Assembly: GCA_963757335.1 (NCBI GenBank)
Contig: CAVWRJ010000002.1
Coordinates: forward strand, 310,001-374,000
Length of the DNA: 64,000 bases
Source: DASQPA01 sp963757335
GTDB lineage: Bacteria > Acidobacteriota > Thermoanaerobaculia > Multivoradales > UBA5704
Direction: 5' to 3'
In this document: positions 34,578-41,562 of the stretch, in pieces
How the letters are laid out: each line of letters starts with the position of its first letter
How positions within the stretch are numbered: position 1 is the first letter of the stretch
Program-made: the position numbers and the translations under genes
The notes under the pieces: model-generated
Told to the model about the DNA's origin: nothing
The model's database searches: none
Seen by the model: the letters and a program-made list of their open reading frames with translations, nothing else

Positions 34578-35008
34578 GCCTCCCCCTCCGCTTTTTCGGC
34601 TTGACCCTGGTCCTCGCCCTGGCTCTCGCCGCCCTACCGGCGCCGGGCCGCGCCCTCGCGGCGCCGCAGAGCGTCGAGGACTTCTTCGTCGTCTCCTCGC
34701 TCGACGCCGCCCACGGCCGGATGGTGCTCAAGCGGCCCACCGAGGTCACCCTGGTGATGCACGTCGACGGGGGGACCGTCTACCGGGACGAACGCGGCCA
34801 GCCGCTCGCGCTCCGCGCCCTGCGGACCGGCGACACCGTCTACATCACCTACCGCGAGGTCCCCGGGGCGGAGCCCACGGCGCTCCTCGTCCGCCAGGGG
34901 CCGATGACGGTCCCCGAGCTCGAACGGCGCTATCTCCACCTCCGCCCCCCCTCTCCCACCCGGCCCGGCGGTGGCAGGAGCGGTGCGATGAGCGATGGTA
35001 TGAAGTAA
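34574..35008 (+). CDS. Small exported protein, unknown function
   Basis: 144 residues. Signal peptide (LRFFGLTLVLALALAALPAP, then GRALA). The mature part is a small beta domain (FFVVSSLDAAHGRMVLKRPTEVTLVMHV, TVYRDERGQPL, LRTGDTVYITY), reminiscent of OB- or SH3-like barrels, and a Pro/Arg-rich tail. The ATG overlaps the adaptor stop (ATGA), so it is part of the same operon and may assist the adaptor or permease in the periplasm. The stop overlaps the next start (TAATG). Confidence 0.65.
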   Translation: MSLPLRFFGLTLVLALALAALPAPGRALAAPQSVEDFFVVSSLDAAHGRMVLKRPTEVTLVMHVDGGTVYRDERGQPLALRALRTGDTVYITYREVPGAEPTALLVRQGPMTVPELERRYLHLRPPSPTRPGGGRSGAMSDGMK

Positions 35009-35859
35009 TGCGCCGGCTCGCCGCCTCCCGCGGTCTCCTCGCGGCCGTCGCCTCCCTCGCGGTCGTCGCGCTGGCGGCGGCGAGGACAGTCCCCAAGGCG
35101 GCGGCGGTGATGCCCGCCTCCCCGCCTCGCCGGGGGGTCTGGTTTTGTGGCGACTTCGAGTCCGGCAATCTCGACGGTTGGATCTGGGACCTCGCCCGCG
35201 CCGACTCCGCCCAGGTGGTCACGGCGCCCGTCCGCAAAGGCCGCTACGCGGTGCGCATCACCCTCTCTCCGGGGGACATCGCGGCGAGCAAGGAGCGCGC
35301 CGAGCTCAAGGTCGGCGACAAGGAGATCGAGCGCGTCCATGGGAGCCAGGGGCACGAGATGTGGTACGGCTGGAGCCTCTTCCTTCCCGCCGACTACAGA
35401 GACCCTCCCGGCGACCAGTTCCAGATCCTCGGCCAGTGGCACAACCGTCCCCCGCCCCGCCTCCCGCGCGGGTTCTCGGGGCCGCGCCCCAACTTGAAAG
35501 GGCCGCCGCCGCTCATGGTGCACCTGGTGCCCAACGGCGGCAAGCCGCTCCTCCTCCTCATCGGCCAGTCCGCTCCCGGAGCGCCTCCCCGCCAGCTCGG
35601 CGCGCGACCGGTCCGGCGCGGCGCCTGGACCGACCTCGTCTTCCACGTCCGGTGGTCGACCGGCCAGGACGGCTTTGTCGAGGCCTGGCTCGACGGCCGT
35701 CCATTCACCGGCGGAAAGAAGTACGGCCCGACCCTCTACAGCCCGGTCTCCAACTACCTGCGGCTCGGCCTCTACCGCGGCAAGGGCGTCCCCACGACGA
35801 ACCACGTCTTCTACGACGAGGTGCGCCTCGGCGACTCCTACGCTGCCGTCGCGCCGTAG
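35008..35859 (+). CDS. Secreted heparin lyase I-like polysaccharide lyase
   Basis: 283 residues. Signal peptide (LLAAVASLAVVALAAARTVP). The beta-jelly-roll pattern of the polysaccharide lyase family (PF14099-like) is visible: GDFESGNLDGW, RYAVRITLSPGD, SKERAELK, MWYGWSLFLPADY, FQILGQWH, WTDLVFHVRWS and NYLRLGLYRG. It probably cleaves acidic polysaccharide chains by beta-elimination; the substrate is unknown. The ATG at 35008 overlaps the previous stop (TAATG). Together with the adaptor gene and the small exported protein it forms a coupled run, although function with the transporter is unclear. Confidence 0.75.
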   Translation: MRRLAASRGLLAAVASLAVVALAAARTVPKAAAVMPASPPRRGVWFCGDFESGNLDGWIWDLARADSAQVVTAPVRKGRYAVRITLSPGDIAASKERAELKVGDKEIERVHGSQGHEMWYGWSLFLPADYRDPPGDQFQILGQWHNRPPPRLPRGFSGPRPNLKGPPPLMVHLVPNGGKPLLLLIGQSAPGAPPRQLGARPVRRGAWTDLVFHVRWSTGQDGFVEAWLDGRPFTGGKKYGPTLYSPVSNYLRLGLYRGKGVPTTNHVFYDEVRLGDSYAAVAP

Positions 35860-35930
35860 CTCCAGCGCAAACCTTTCGTCCTCGCCTGCGTAGCTCTGGC
35901 AAAGGCCTCACCTTCTCTTAAGGAGATCCC

Positions 35931-37121
35931 ATGACCCGGTCCCCCCTTCGTAAGTTCGCGATGAACGTCTACGGCATTGCCGGCATTGCAGGCATGGCCG
36001 GCATCGCCGGCCTGCTGGCCCTCGCCGGGCCTGCCGCGGCCCAGTCCCAAGGCATCACCCTGCCGCCCAGCGGCGGCAACCAGCAGGCGACGGTCGTCCA
36101 GCAGATCGGCCTCGTCCGCGTCAGCATCGACTACAGCAGCCCGCACGTCCACAGCCCCGCGGGCGACGACCGGAAGGGCAAAATCTGGGGCAAGCTCGTC
36201 CCCTACGGGATGGCGAACCTGGGCTTCGGGAGCTGCGGCGGGAACTGCCCCTGGCGCGGCGGCGCCAACGAGAACACGGTGTTCACCACCTCGCACGACA
36301 TCAAGGTCCAGGGCCAGCCGCTGCCGGCCGGGACCTACGGGCTCCACTTCCTCCCCGGCGCGGACGAGTGGACGATCATCTTCTCCAAGAACTCGACCTC
36401 CTGGGGGAGCTTCAGCTACGACCCCAAGGAGGACGCCCTGCGGGTGAAGGCGAAGCCGGAGGTCGCCGAGTACCACGAGGTGCTCACCTACGAGTTCCCC
36501 GAGCGCAAGCTCGACACCGCGACGGTCGCCCTCAAATGGGAGAACTTAGCCGTCCCCTTCACCCTCACGGTCGACCACCCGTACGACCTCTACGTCGAGA
36601 ACCTGCGCCGCGAGCTCCGTTCGAGCCCCGGCTTCAGCTGGACGAACTGGCTCGCCGCCGCCCAGTTCTCCCTCACCCACAAGACCCACCTCGACGACGG
36701 CCTCGCCTGGGCGCAGCAGGCGAGCGACCCCGCCAAGAGCGGACAGGAGAACTTCACCACCCTCGCGACCCTGTCGGAGCTCGAAGCCGCCAACGGCCAC
36801 CCGGCGGAGGCCGCGAAAACCATGGACCGGGCCCTCTCGCACCCCACCGCCCAGCCGATCGACCTCCATCTCTACGGTCGCCAGCTCCTCGCCGAGAAGA
36901 AGCCGCAGGAGGCGATGAAGGTCTTCGAGCTCAACGCCAAGCGCCACCCTGACGTCTGGCCGGTCCACGTCGGCCTCGCCCGCGGCTACGCCGCCCTGGG
37001 CAAAAAGAAGGAAGCCCTGGCCGAGGCCAAGCTCGCCCTGCCCCAGGCGCCGGACGAGGCCAACAAGAAGTCCGTCCAGAACGTCATCCAGCAGCTCGAG
37101 GACGGCCAGGCGATCGACTGA
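35931..37121 (+). CDS. Exported DUF2911 protein with TPR-like C-terminus
   Basis: 396 residues. ATG 35931 has AAGGAG upstream. A signal peptide with an Ile-Ala-Gly repeat (from 9-bp units at 35973) is cleaved near AAAQSQ. DUF2911 spans about residues 38-210: RVSIDYSSPHVHSP, IWGKLVPYGM, WRGGANENTVFTTSHDI, YGLHFLPGADEWTIIFSK. The C-terminal 180 residues hold helical repeats (ANGHPAEAAKTMDRAL, AALGKKKEALAEAKLAL). DUF2911 has no assigned activity; it is common in Bacteroidota and acidobacteria. It is followed by a GC-rich hairpin. Confidence 0.88.
   Translation: MTRSPLRKFAMNVYGIAGIAGMAGIAGLLALAGPAAAQSQGITLPPSGGNQQATVVQQIGLVRVSIDYSSPHVHSPAGDDRKGKIWGKLVPYGMANLGFGSCGGNCPWRGGANENTVFTTSHDIKVQGQPLPAGTYGLHFLPGADEWTIIFSKNSTSWGSFSYDPKEDALRVKAKPEVAEYHEVLTYEFPERKLDTATVALKWENLAVPFTLTVDHPYDLYVENLRRELRSSPGFSWTNWLAAAQFSLTHKTHLDDGLAWAQQASDPAKSGQENFTTLATLSELEAANGHPAEAAKTMDRALSHPTAQPIDLHLYGRQLLAEKKPQEAMKVFELNAKRHPDVWPVHVGLARGYAALGKKKEALAEAKLALPQAPDEANKKSVQNVIQQLEDGQAID
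35973..36008 (+). repeat. 9-bp in-frame microsatellite (four units) in the DUF2911 signal peptide
   Basis: GGCATTGCC, GGCATTGCA, GGCATGGCC, GGCATCGCC, rotating to GCCGGCATT/GCCGGCATC. Encodes Gly-Ile-Ala and Gly-Met-Ala steps in the hydrophobic core. Confidence 0.85.
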
Positions 37122-37136
37122 GCCGCCGGCGGACGT

Positions 37137-37162
37137 CCCTCCCCCGGTCCGGTGGGGGAGGG
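37137..37162 (+). terminator. GC-rich hairpin after the DUF2911 gene
   Basis: CCCTCCCCC and GGGGGAGGG form a 9-bp stem with an 8-nt loop. No clear U-tract follows, so termination strength is uncertain. Confidence 0.5.
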
Positions 37163-37191
37163 AGGCTCCGTTACCTGCCCTCTCCATGGTC

Positions 37192-37197
37192 TACGAT
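37192..37197 (+). promoter_or_regulatory. -10 element before the HAD phosphatase
   Basis: TACGAT ends 6 nt before the ATG at 37204; TTACCT lies about 15 nt further upstream. The position suggests a leaderless transcript. Confidence 0.4.
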
Positions 37198-37203
37198 GAG
37201 GCC

Positions 37204-37893
37204 ATGCCGCAGCTCCCTCCCTCCCCGTCCCACGGCATCGCCGGCCTCGTCTTCGACTTCGACGGCACCCTCGTCGACACCGAGTCCCCGACCCTCGCGA
37301 CCTGGCAGGAGATCTACCGCCGGCACGGCCACGAGCTCCTGATGGCCGACTGGCAGCAGGCCCTCGGCACCCACAAAGGGTTCGACCCCCACGACCATCT
37401 GGCCGGCCTGACCGCGGGGGCCTACGCCGGCGATCCGCTGGAGGTCACGATCGAGATTCGCCGGCGCTGTGCCGAGGAGCCGCTCCGGCCCGGGGTGCTC
37501 GCTCTCCTCACCGCGGCACGCCAGGCGGGGCTGCGGACGGCGGTCGCCTCCAGCAGCTCGCTCGGCTGGGTGGAACGCTGGCTCGCCCACCACGGCATCC
37601 GCCCCCTCTTCGACCGGGTCGTCGGCCGGGACCTCGTCCGCCAGGTGAAACCGGCCCCGGACCTCTTCCTCCTCGCCGCCGAGGAGCTGGGCCTCCCGCC
37701 GGCCGCCTGCCTGGCGATCGAGGACTCCCCCAACGGGGTGCTCGCCGCCCGGAGCGCCGGGATGCGCTGCCTGCTCGTCCCCAACCCGGTGACCGCCGGC
37801 CTCCCCTTCCCCGAGGCCGACCTGACCCTCGACTCCCTGGAAGGGGTAACCCTCTCCGCTCTCCTCGCGCGGCTGGACGGCCGGCGGACGTAA
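37204..37893 (+). CDS. HAD-IA hydrolase (beta-phosphoglucomutase-like subgroup)
   Basis: 229 residues. Motif I LVFDFDGTLVDTE (nucleophile Asp), motif II VASSSS, motif III Lys in RQVKPAPDLFL and motif IV IEDSPNGVLAARSAGM are all intact. It hydrolyses or isomerises a small phosphorylated metabolite; the helical cap after motif I fits the beta-PGM/phosphatase subgroup. ATG 37204 is preferred over ATG 37186 because the -10 hexamer TACGAT lies between them. The gene is followed directly by the 21-bp tandem array. Confidence 0.85.
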   Translation: MPQLPPSPSHGIAGLVFDFDGTLVDTESPTLATWQEIYRRHGHELLMADWQQALGTHKGFDPHDHLAGLTAGAYAGDPLEVTIEIRRRCAEEPLRPGVLALLTAARQAGLRTAVASSSSLGWVERWLAHHGIRPLFDRVVGRDLVRQVKPAPDLFLLAAEELGLPPAACLAIEDSPNGVLAARSAGMRCLLVPNPVTAGLPFPEADLTLDSLEGVTLSALLARLDGRRT

Positions 37894-37977
37894 GAGCGGC
37901 GGCGGTCCTCCACCGAGGCCGGTTCCGAACGCCGGGAAGAGCTGGAGCGGGGCTCCGTCTCGGAGCTCCAGAGATAC

Positions 37978-38187
37978 GGAGCTTGAAGCCAGAGATACGG
38001 AGCTTCAAACCAAAGATACGGAGCTTGAAGCCAGAGACACGGAGCTTCAAACCAAAGACACGGAGCTTGAAGCCAGAGACACGGAGCTTCAAACCAAAGA
38101 CACGGAGCTTGAAGCCAGAGACACGGAGCTTCAAACCAAAGACACGGAGCTTGAAACCCGAGATACGGAGCTTGAAACCGGAAATAC
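37978..38187 (+). repeat. 21-bp tandem array, ten units in alternating pairs
   Basis: GGAGCT recurs at exactly 21-bp steps from 37978 to 38167. Units alternate between GGAGCTTGAAGCCAGAGA-type and GGAGCTTCAAACCAAAGA-type, making a 42-bp higher-order unit; the TTGAAGC of one can pair with the GCTTCAA of the next. The repeats are AT-richer than their surroundings. The stretch 37894-37977 before it contains only a CTGGAGC/GCTCCAG hairpin. Although 21 bp equals seven codons, the conceptual peptides look non-proteinaceous, and no start codon or ribosome site serves them. Confidence 0.92.
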
Positions 38188-38221
38188 CGCGCTTGGATCT
38201 GCGGCGGGGCCGCCGCCAAGA

Positions 38222-38227
38222 TAGAAT
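38222..38227 (+). promoter_or_regulatory. -10 element after the 21-bp array
   Basis: TAGAAT ends 10 nt before an ATG at 38238, the same arrangement as at the start of other leaderless genes here. Confidence 0.35.
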
Positions 38228-38237
38228 CGCTCTCTCC

Positions 38238-38402
38238 ATGACCGAGCCCGAGATCCCGGCCGCCGCTCCGCCTCGGCGGTTCCGCCTGCGCGGGGTATGG
38301 CGGGCGGCGGGCGAGGCGGCGGGGCCCTTGAGGCGCCGATTCTCGCCGAGGATCAGCCGGCGACGACCCGTTCCAGGACCGCCTTCAGATGGTCGAGGTT
38401 GA
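38238..38402 (+). CDS. Short ORF, possibly the remnant of a truncated gene
   Basis: 54 residues, Arg/Pro-rich (PPRRFRLRGVWRAAGEAAG, then RRRPVPGPPSDGRG). It has a plausible leaderless promoter and a normal-looking first 30 residues, but its 3' 50 bp overlap the end of the kinase gene on the other strand and look like antisense sequence. The simplest reading is a gene start whose body has been lost by deletion at about 38340. No homology recognised. Confidence 0.3.
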   Translation: MTEPEIPAAAPPRRFRLRGVWRAAGEAAGPLRRRFSPRISRRRPVPGPPSDGRG

Positions 38403-39915
38403 CGGGCTTGATGAGGTGGTCGAGGAACCCGGCTTCGAGGCTCTGGCGCACGTCCTCTTCCATGCCGTAGCCGGAGAGGGCGATGCCGGGGGTGCCGTAG
38501 AGCGCGTGGACCTGGCGCATGAGGTCGTGGCCGGAGGCGTCGGGCAGGCCGAGGTCGCTGATCAGGAGGTCGAAGCGGTTCCGGGCGGCGGCCGCCAGGC
38601 CCTCGGCGACGGTGCCGGCGGTTCGCACCCGGTAGCCGGCGAGGCGGAGGAGGCGCGCCAGGGTCCGCGCCGTGTCCACATGGTCCTCGACCAGCAGCAG
38701 GCGGGGTTTCCGTGTCCGCGCCACGGCCTCCGCCGACCCCGCGGCCGGTTCGGCGGCGACCGGAACCGGCGGCGCGGTGGGCATCTCGACGACCAGACAG
38801 GCGCCCTGGCCGGGGCCGGCGCTCGTCGCCCGGATCGTGCCGCCGTGAAGCTCGACCACCGCCTTCGAGATGGCGAGCCCCAGGCCGAGGCCGCCAGAGT
38901 GCCAGTCCGGAGCGTCCCCCTGTTCAAAGGCATCGAACATCTTGGGCAGCATCTCGGCCGGGATGCCCACCCCGGAGTCCTGCACCTCGACGGCGAGCCG
39001 GCCCTCGCTCTCCCGGGAACAGACGGCGATCCGCCCGCCCTCGGGGGTGAACTTGACGGCGTTCTTGAGCAGGTTCCAGAAGACCTGTTGAAGCCGGGCG
39101 GGGTCGGCCGCCACCTGGTCCTTGTCCGTGCCGAAATCGCAGGTCAGGCTGAGCTTCTTGCCCGCGAGGTCGGAGGCGCAGATCCGGAAGACCTGGCGCA
39201 GCAGATCGTGGACGGCGGTGGGCTGCATCTGCAGGCGGAGCTTGCCGTTGATCACCCGGGAGAGGTCGAGCAGGTCGTCGATGAGCCGGGCCTCGAGCTC
39301 GACGTTCCGGCGGATCATCGAGATCTCCTCCCGGTAGGGCGGCGGCAGGCCGGGGTCGGCCTCCATGGCGGCGACGCTCATGACGACCGGCGAGAGCGGG
39401 GTGCGGAGCTCGTGGCTCAAGACGGCGAGGAAGCGGTCCTTGGCGCGGTTGGCGGCGTCGGCCTCGGCCCGCGCGGCGCGCTCGCCGGCCAGGAGGTCGC
39501 GGATCTGGTACTGGCGATCGCGCGCCCGGAGAGCGGTGGCGACCAGGCTCACCAGGGTCGAGATGCGCGCCGGGCGCTCGATCAGGCTGACGTTGCCGAG
39601 GGTCGAGAGGGCCTTGGCCACCCCTGGCGACTCGACGCCGATGCGCGACAGCACGATGACCGGGAGGTCCGACCAGACCGGCTGCTTCTGGAGAGCTCCG
39701 TGCAGCCGCTCGCCGGAGTCGGCGAGCACCACCTCCTCGGGCACGATGATCGCCGCGGCGCCGGCGGCGATCTCGGCGCAGAGATGATCGAGCCCGGTAC
39801 AGAGGGCGCACTCGATCCCCGCGCCGCTCAAGACCGAGCGGCTGGCCTGCCCGTCGCGAGCGGTCGGAGCGAGCAGGAGCACCCTCCCCTCGGCCGGCCC
39901 CCGCTCATGGCTCAT
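38353..39915 (-). CDS. Hybrid histidine kinase with N-terminal pseudo-receiver and C-terminal receiver
   Basis: 520 residues, soluble. Residues 10-130 look like a receiver fold without the phospho-accepting Asp pattern. HisKA: FLAVLSHELRTPLSPVV (His about 168). HATPase: NLLKNAVKFTPEGG, DSGVGIP and GLGLGLAISKAVVELHGG. A linker leads to a true receiver from about 405 (LLLVEDHVDTARTL, DLLISDLGLPDASGHD with Asp about 451, and LIKPVNLD). No sensor transmembrane segment, so it probably senses a cytoplasmic partner. Its start overlaps the double-KaiC gene by 11 nt, pointing to that ATPase as the partner. Confidence 0.9.
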   Translation of the reverse strand: MSHERGPAEGRVLLLAPTARDGQASRSVLSGAGIECALCTGLDHLCAEIAAGAAAIIVPEEVVLADSGERLHGALQKQPVWSDLPVIVLSRIGVESPGVAKALSTLGNVSLIERPARISTLVSLVATALRARDRQYQIRDLLAGERAARAEADAANRAKDRFLAVLSHELRTPLSPVVMSVAAMEADPGLPPPYREEISMIRRNVELEARLIDDLLDLSRVINGKLRLQMQPTAVHDLLRQVFRICASDLAGKKLSLTCDFGTDKDQVAADPARLQQVFWNLLKNAVKFTPEGGRIAVCSRESEGRLAVEVQDSGVGIPAEMLPKMFDAFEQGDAPDWHSGGLGLGLAISKAVVELHGGTIRATSAGPGQGACLVVEMPTAPPVPVAAEPAAGSAEAVARTRKPRLLLVEDHVDTARTLARLLRLAGYRVRTAGTVAEGLAAAARNRFDLLISDLGLPDASGHDLMRQVHALYGTPGIALSGYGMEEDVRQSLEAGFLDHLIKPVNLDHLKAVLERVVAG

Positions 39916-41488
39916 CGATCTCCCTCCCGGAGGGCAGCGGCTCGCCGAGGTACTGCGGCACGCCGGTCAGCACGCCCTGGAACTCGTCGAGCGACCGGCC
40001 GATGTGGACGCCCGTGGCGCTCATCGTCAGCTCGCGGAGGGTGTCCTCATGGGGACCGCTGCGCTTCTTGATCACCGAGATCGCCTTGCGCACCCGGCCG
40101 CGGCTCTCGAAGAAGCGAAAGAGGAGGACGCTGTCGGCCAGGTAGGTGGAATCGACGGGGCTCTGCATGTTCGCGCCGGTCATGCCGGACTGGGCGAGGG
40201 TCACCAGCATGAGGACGCCCTGCTGGTTGGTATATTTGAACAGCTCGTGGAGCTGGGAGACGAGCTGCTTTTCCTGCGCCATCGAGCTTAGATACCCGTT
40301 CAGGCTGTCGATCAGGATCAGCTTCGCCGGCCCGTGGCTCCCCTCCTTTCCCTCGACCGCGCGGCGGACGATGGACGCGAACTCGCCAGGCGAGAGCTCG
40401 GCGGGCTCGATCTGCTGGAGGGAGAGGAGGCCGGCCTCGATGTGGGGCTCTAACGGCCTCCCCAGTTTGCGGCACCGGGTGCGCAGCATGCCCTCGGTCT
40501 CGTCAAAGAGGAAGAGAGCCGAGCGCTCGCCCCGCTCCGCCGCGGCGATGCAGAACTGGAGCGCGACGCTCGACTTGCCGCACCCGGCCGGCCCCATCAG
40601 GAGGGCGCTGCTCCCCCTCGGCAGGCCGCCACCCAGGAGCACGTCGAGGGCCGGGATGCCGGAGGACAGCTCGATGTCCAGGAACTCGATCAGGTGCTCG
40701 GAGGCGACCAGCCGGGGGAAGACGTCAAGCCCGCCCTTGCGGATGAGATAGTCGTGGAAACCGCCCCTGAAAGGGACGCCCCGCATCTTGAGCACCCGGA
40801 GATGGCGCCGTTCCGCTCCGTACTCGGTCGCCAGGTCCTCCAGCCGGATCACCCCGTGGGCGATGCTCTGGAGCTGCTGGTCCTCGCCGGGCGCGGTGAG
40901 GTCGTCCAAGAGCAGCACCGTCGTCTGCCGGCCGGAGAAGAACTGCTTCAGGGCGAGGACCTGGCGCCGGTAGCGGAGCGGGTTCTGCGCCAACATCCGC
41001 ATCTCCGAGAGCGAATCGAAGACGACCCGCGTGGGGCGGACCTCCTCGACCTGCTTTAAAACGGCGCCGATCATCTCGGAGAACTCGAGCTCCGAGGGGT
41101 GGAACATGGTGAGCTGCCGATCCGGGGAGAGGACCTCGTCGGGGAGATCCATCTCGCGGACCGTGATCTGGCTCAAGTCCCAGCCATGGCTGCGGCCGAC
41201 CATCTGCAGCTCGCGGAGGGTCTCCGACAGAGTGATGTAGAGGACGGGCTCGCCGCGCTCGGCGCCCGCGAGCAGAAAGCGGAGGGCGAGAGTGGTTTTG
41301 CCTGCGCCGGGCCGGCCCTCGACCAGGTAGAGCTGGTCGGCGGGCAGTCCGCCGCGGAGGATGTCGTCCAGACCCGGGATACCGGTGGACAGGGTGGGGG
41401 CTTCGCTCAGCTCATTCGTAAAGACCTCGCTCCCGAGTGGCGCGCTTCGACCATCCAGGAGAAGAGGGGCGACGCTCGGCTCGTTCAA
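39905..41488 (-). CDS. Double-domain KaiC-like RecA-superfamily ATPase
   Basis: 527 residues. Two KaiC domains: Walker A GRPGAGKTTLAL (about residue 58) with STGIPGLDDILRGG, and GPAGCGKSSVAL (about 297) with SSGIPALDVLLGGG. Catalytic Glu-Thr-type segments and the Arg-rich end RVRKAISVIKKRSG follow. In cyanobacterial KaiC the Ser-Thr phosphorylation pair precedes this end; here the aligned residues read Thr-Tyr (STYLADS), so autophosphorylation may differ. No kaiA or kaiB is present. The start is TTG 41488; an in-frame TGA lies just upstream. Likely an ATP-dependent signalling hub feeding the overlapping histidine kinase. Confidence 0.88.
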   Translation of the reverse strand: MNEPSVAPLLLDGRSAPLGSEVFTNELSEAPTLSTGIPGLDDILRGGLPADQLYLVEGRPGAGKTTLALRFLLAGAERGEPVLYITLSETLRELQMVGRSHGWDLSQITVREMDLPDEVLSPDRQLTMFHPSELEFSEMIGAVLKQVEEVRPTRVVFDSLSEMRMLAQNPLRYRRQVLALKQFFSGRQTTVLLLDDLTAPGEDQQLQSIAHGVIRLEDLATEYGAERRHLRVLKMRGVPFRGGFHDYLIRKGGLDVFPRLVASEHLIEFLDIELSSGIPALDVLLGGGLPRGSSALLMGPAGCGKSSVALQFCIAAAERGERSALFLFDETEGMLRTRCRKLGRPLEPHIEAGLLSLQQIEPAELSPGEFASIVRRAVEGKEGSHGPAKLILIDSLNGYLSSMAQEKQLVSQLHELFKYTNQQGVLMLVTLAQSGMTGANMQSPVDSTYLADSVLLFRFFESRGRVRKAISVIKKRSGPHEDTLRELTMSATGVHIGRSLDEFQGVLTGVPQYLGEPLPSGREIDEP

Positions 41489-41538
41489 TCCAGGTCAATC
41501 GGTAAGTGCAAAATCGGGTCCAACGGAGCTGGAGGGAA

Positions 41539-41544
41539 GTATAA
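41539..41544 (-). promoter_or_regulatory. -10 element upstream of the KaiC-like gene
   Basis: Minus-strand TATACT about 50 nt before the TTG start at 41488, inside the 74-bp gap after the CHAT gene. It would give the KaiC/kinase pair its own promoter. Confidence 0.4.
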
Positions 41545-41562
41545 AGACCCCCTCGCGGCGGC

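Noticed and set aside
37983..38187. Heptad-repeat protein encoded by the 21-bp array
   Set aside because: The conceptual peptide repeats a Lys-Pro-Glu-x-Arg-Ser-x pattern without a start codon or ribosome site before it, and the alternating hairpin-forming units are better explained as DNA or RNA repeats.
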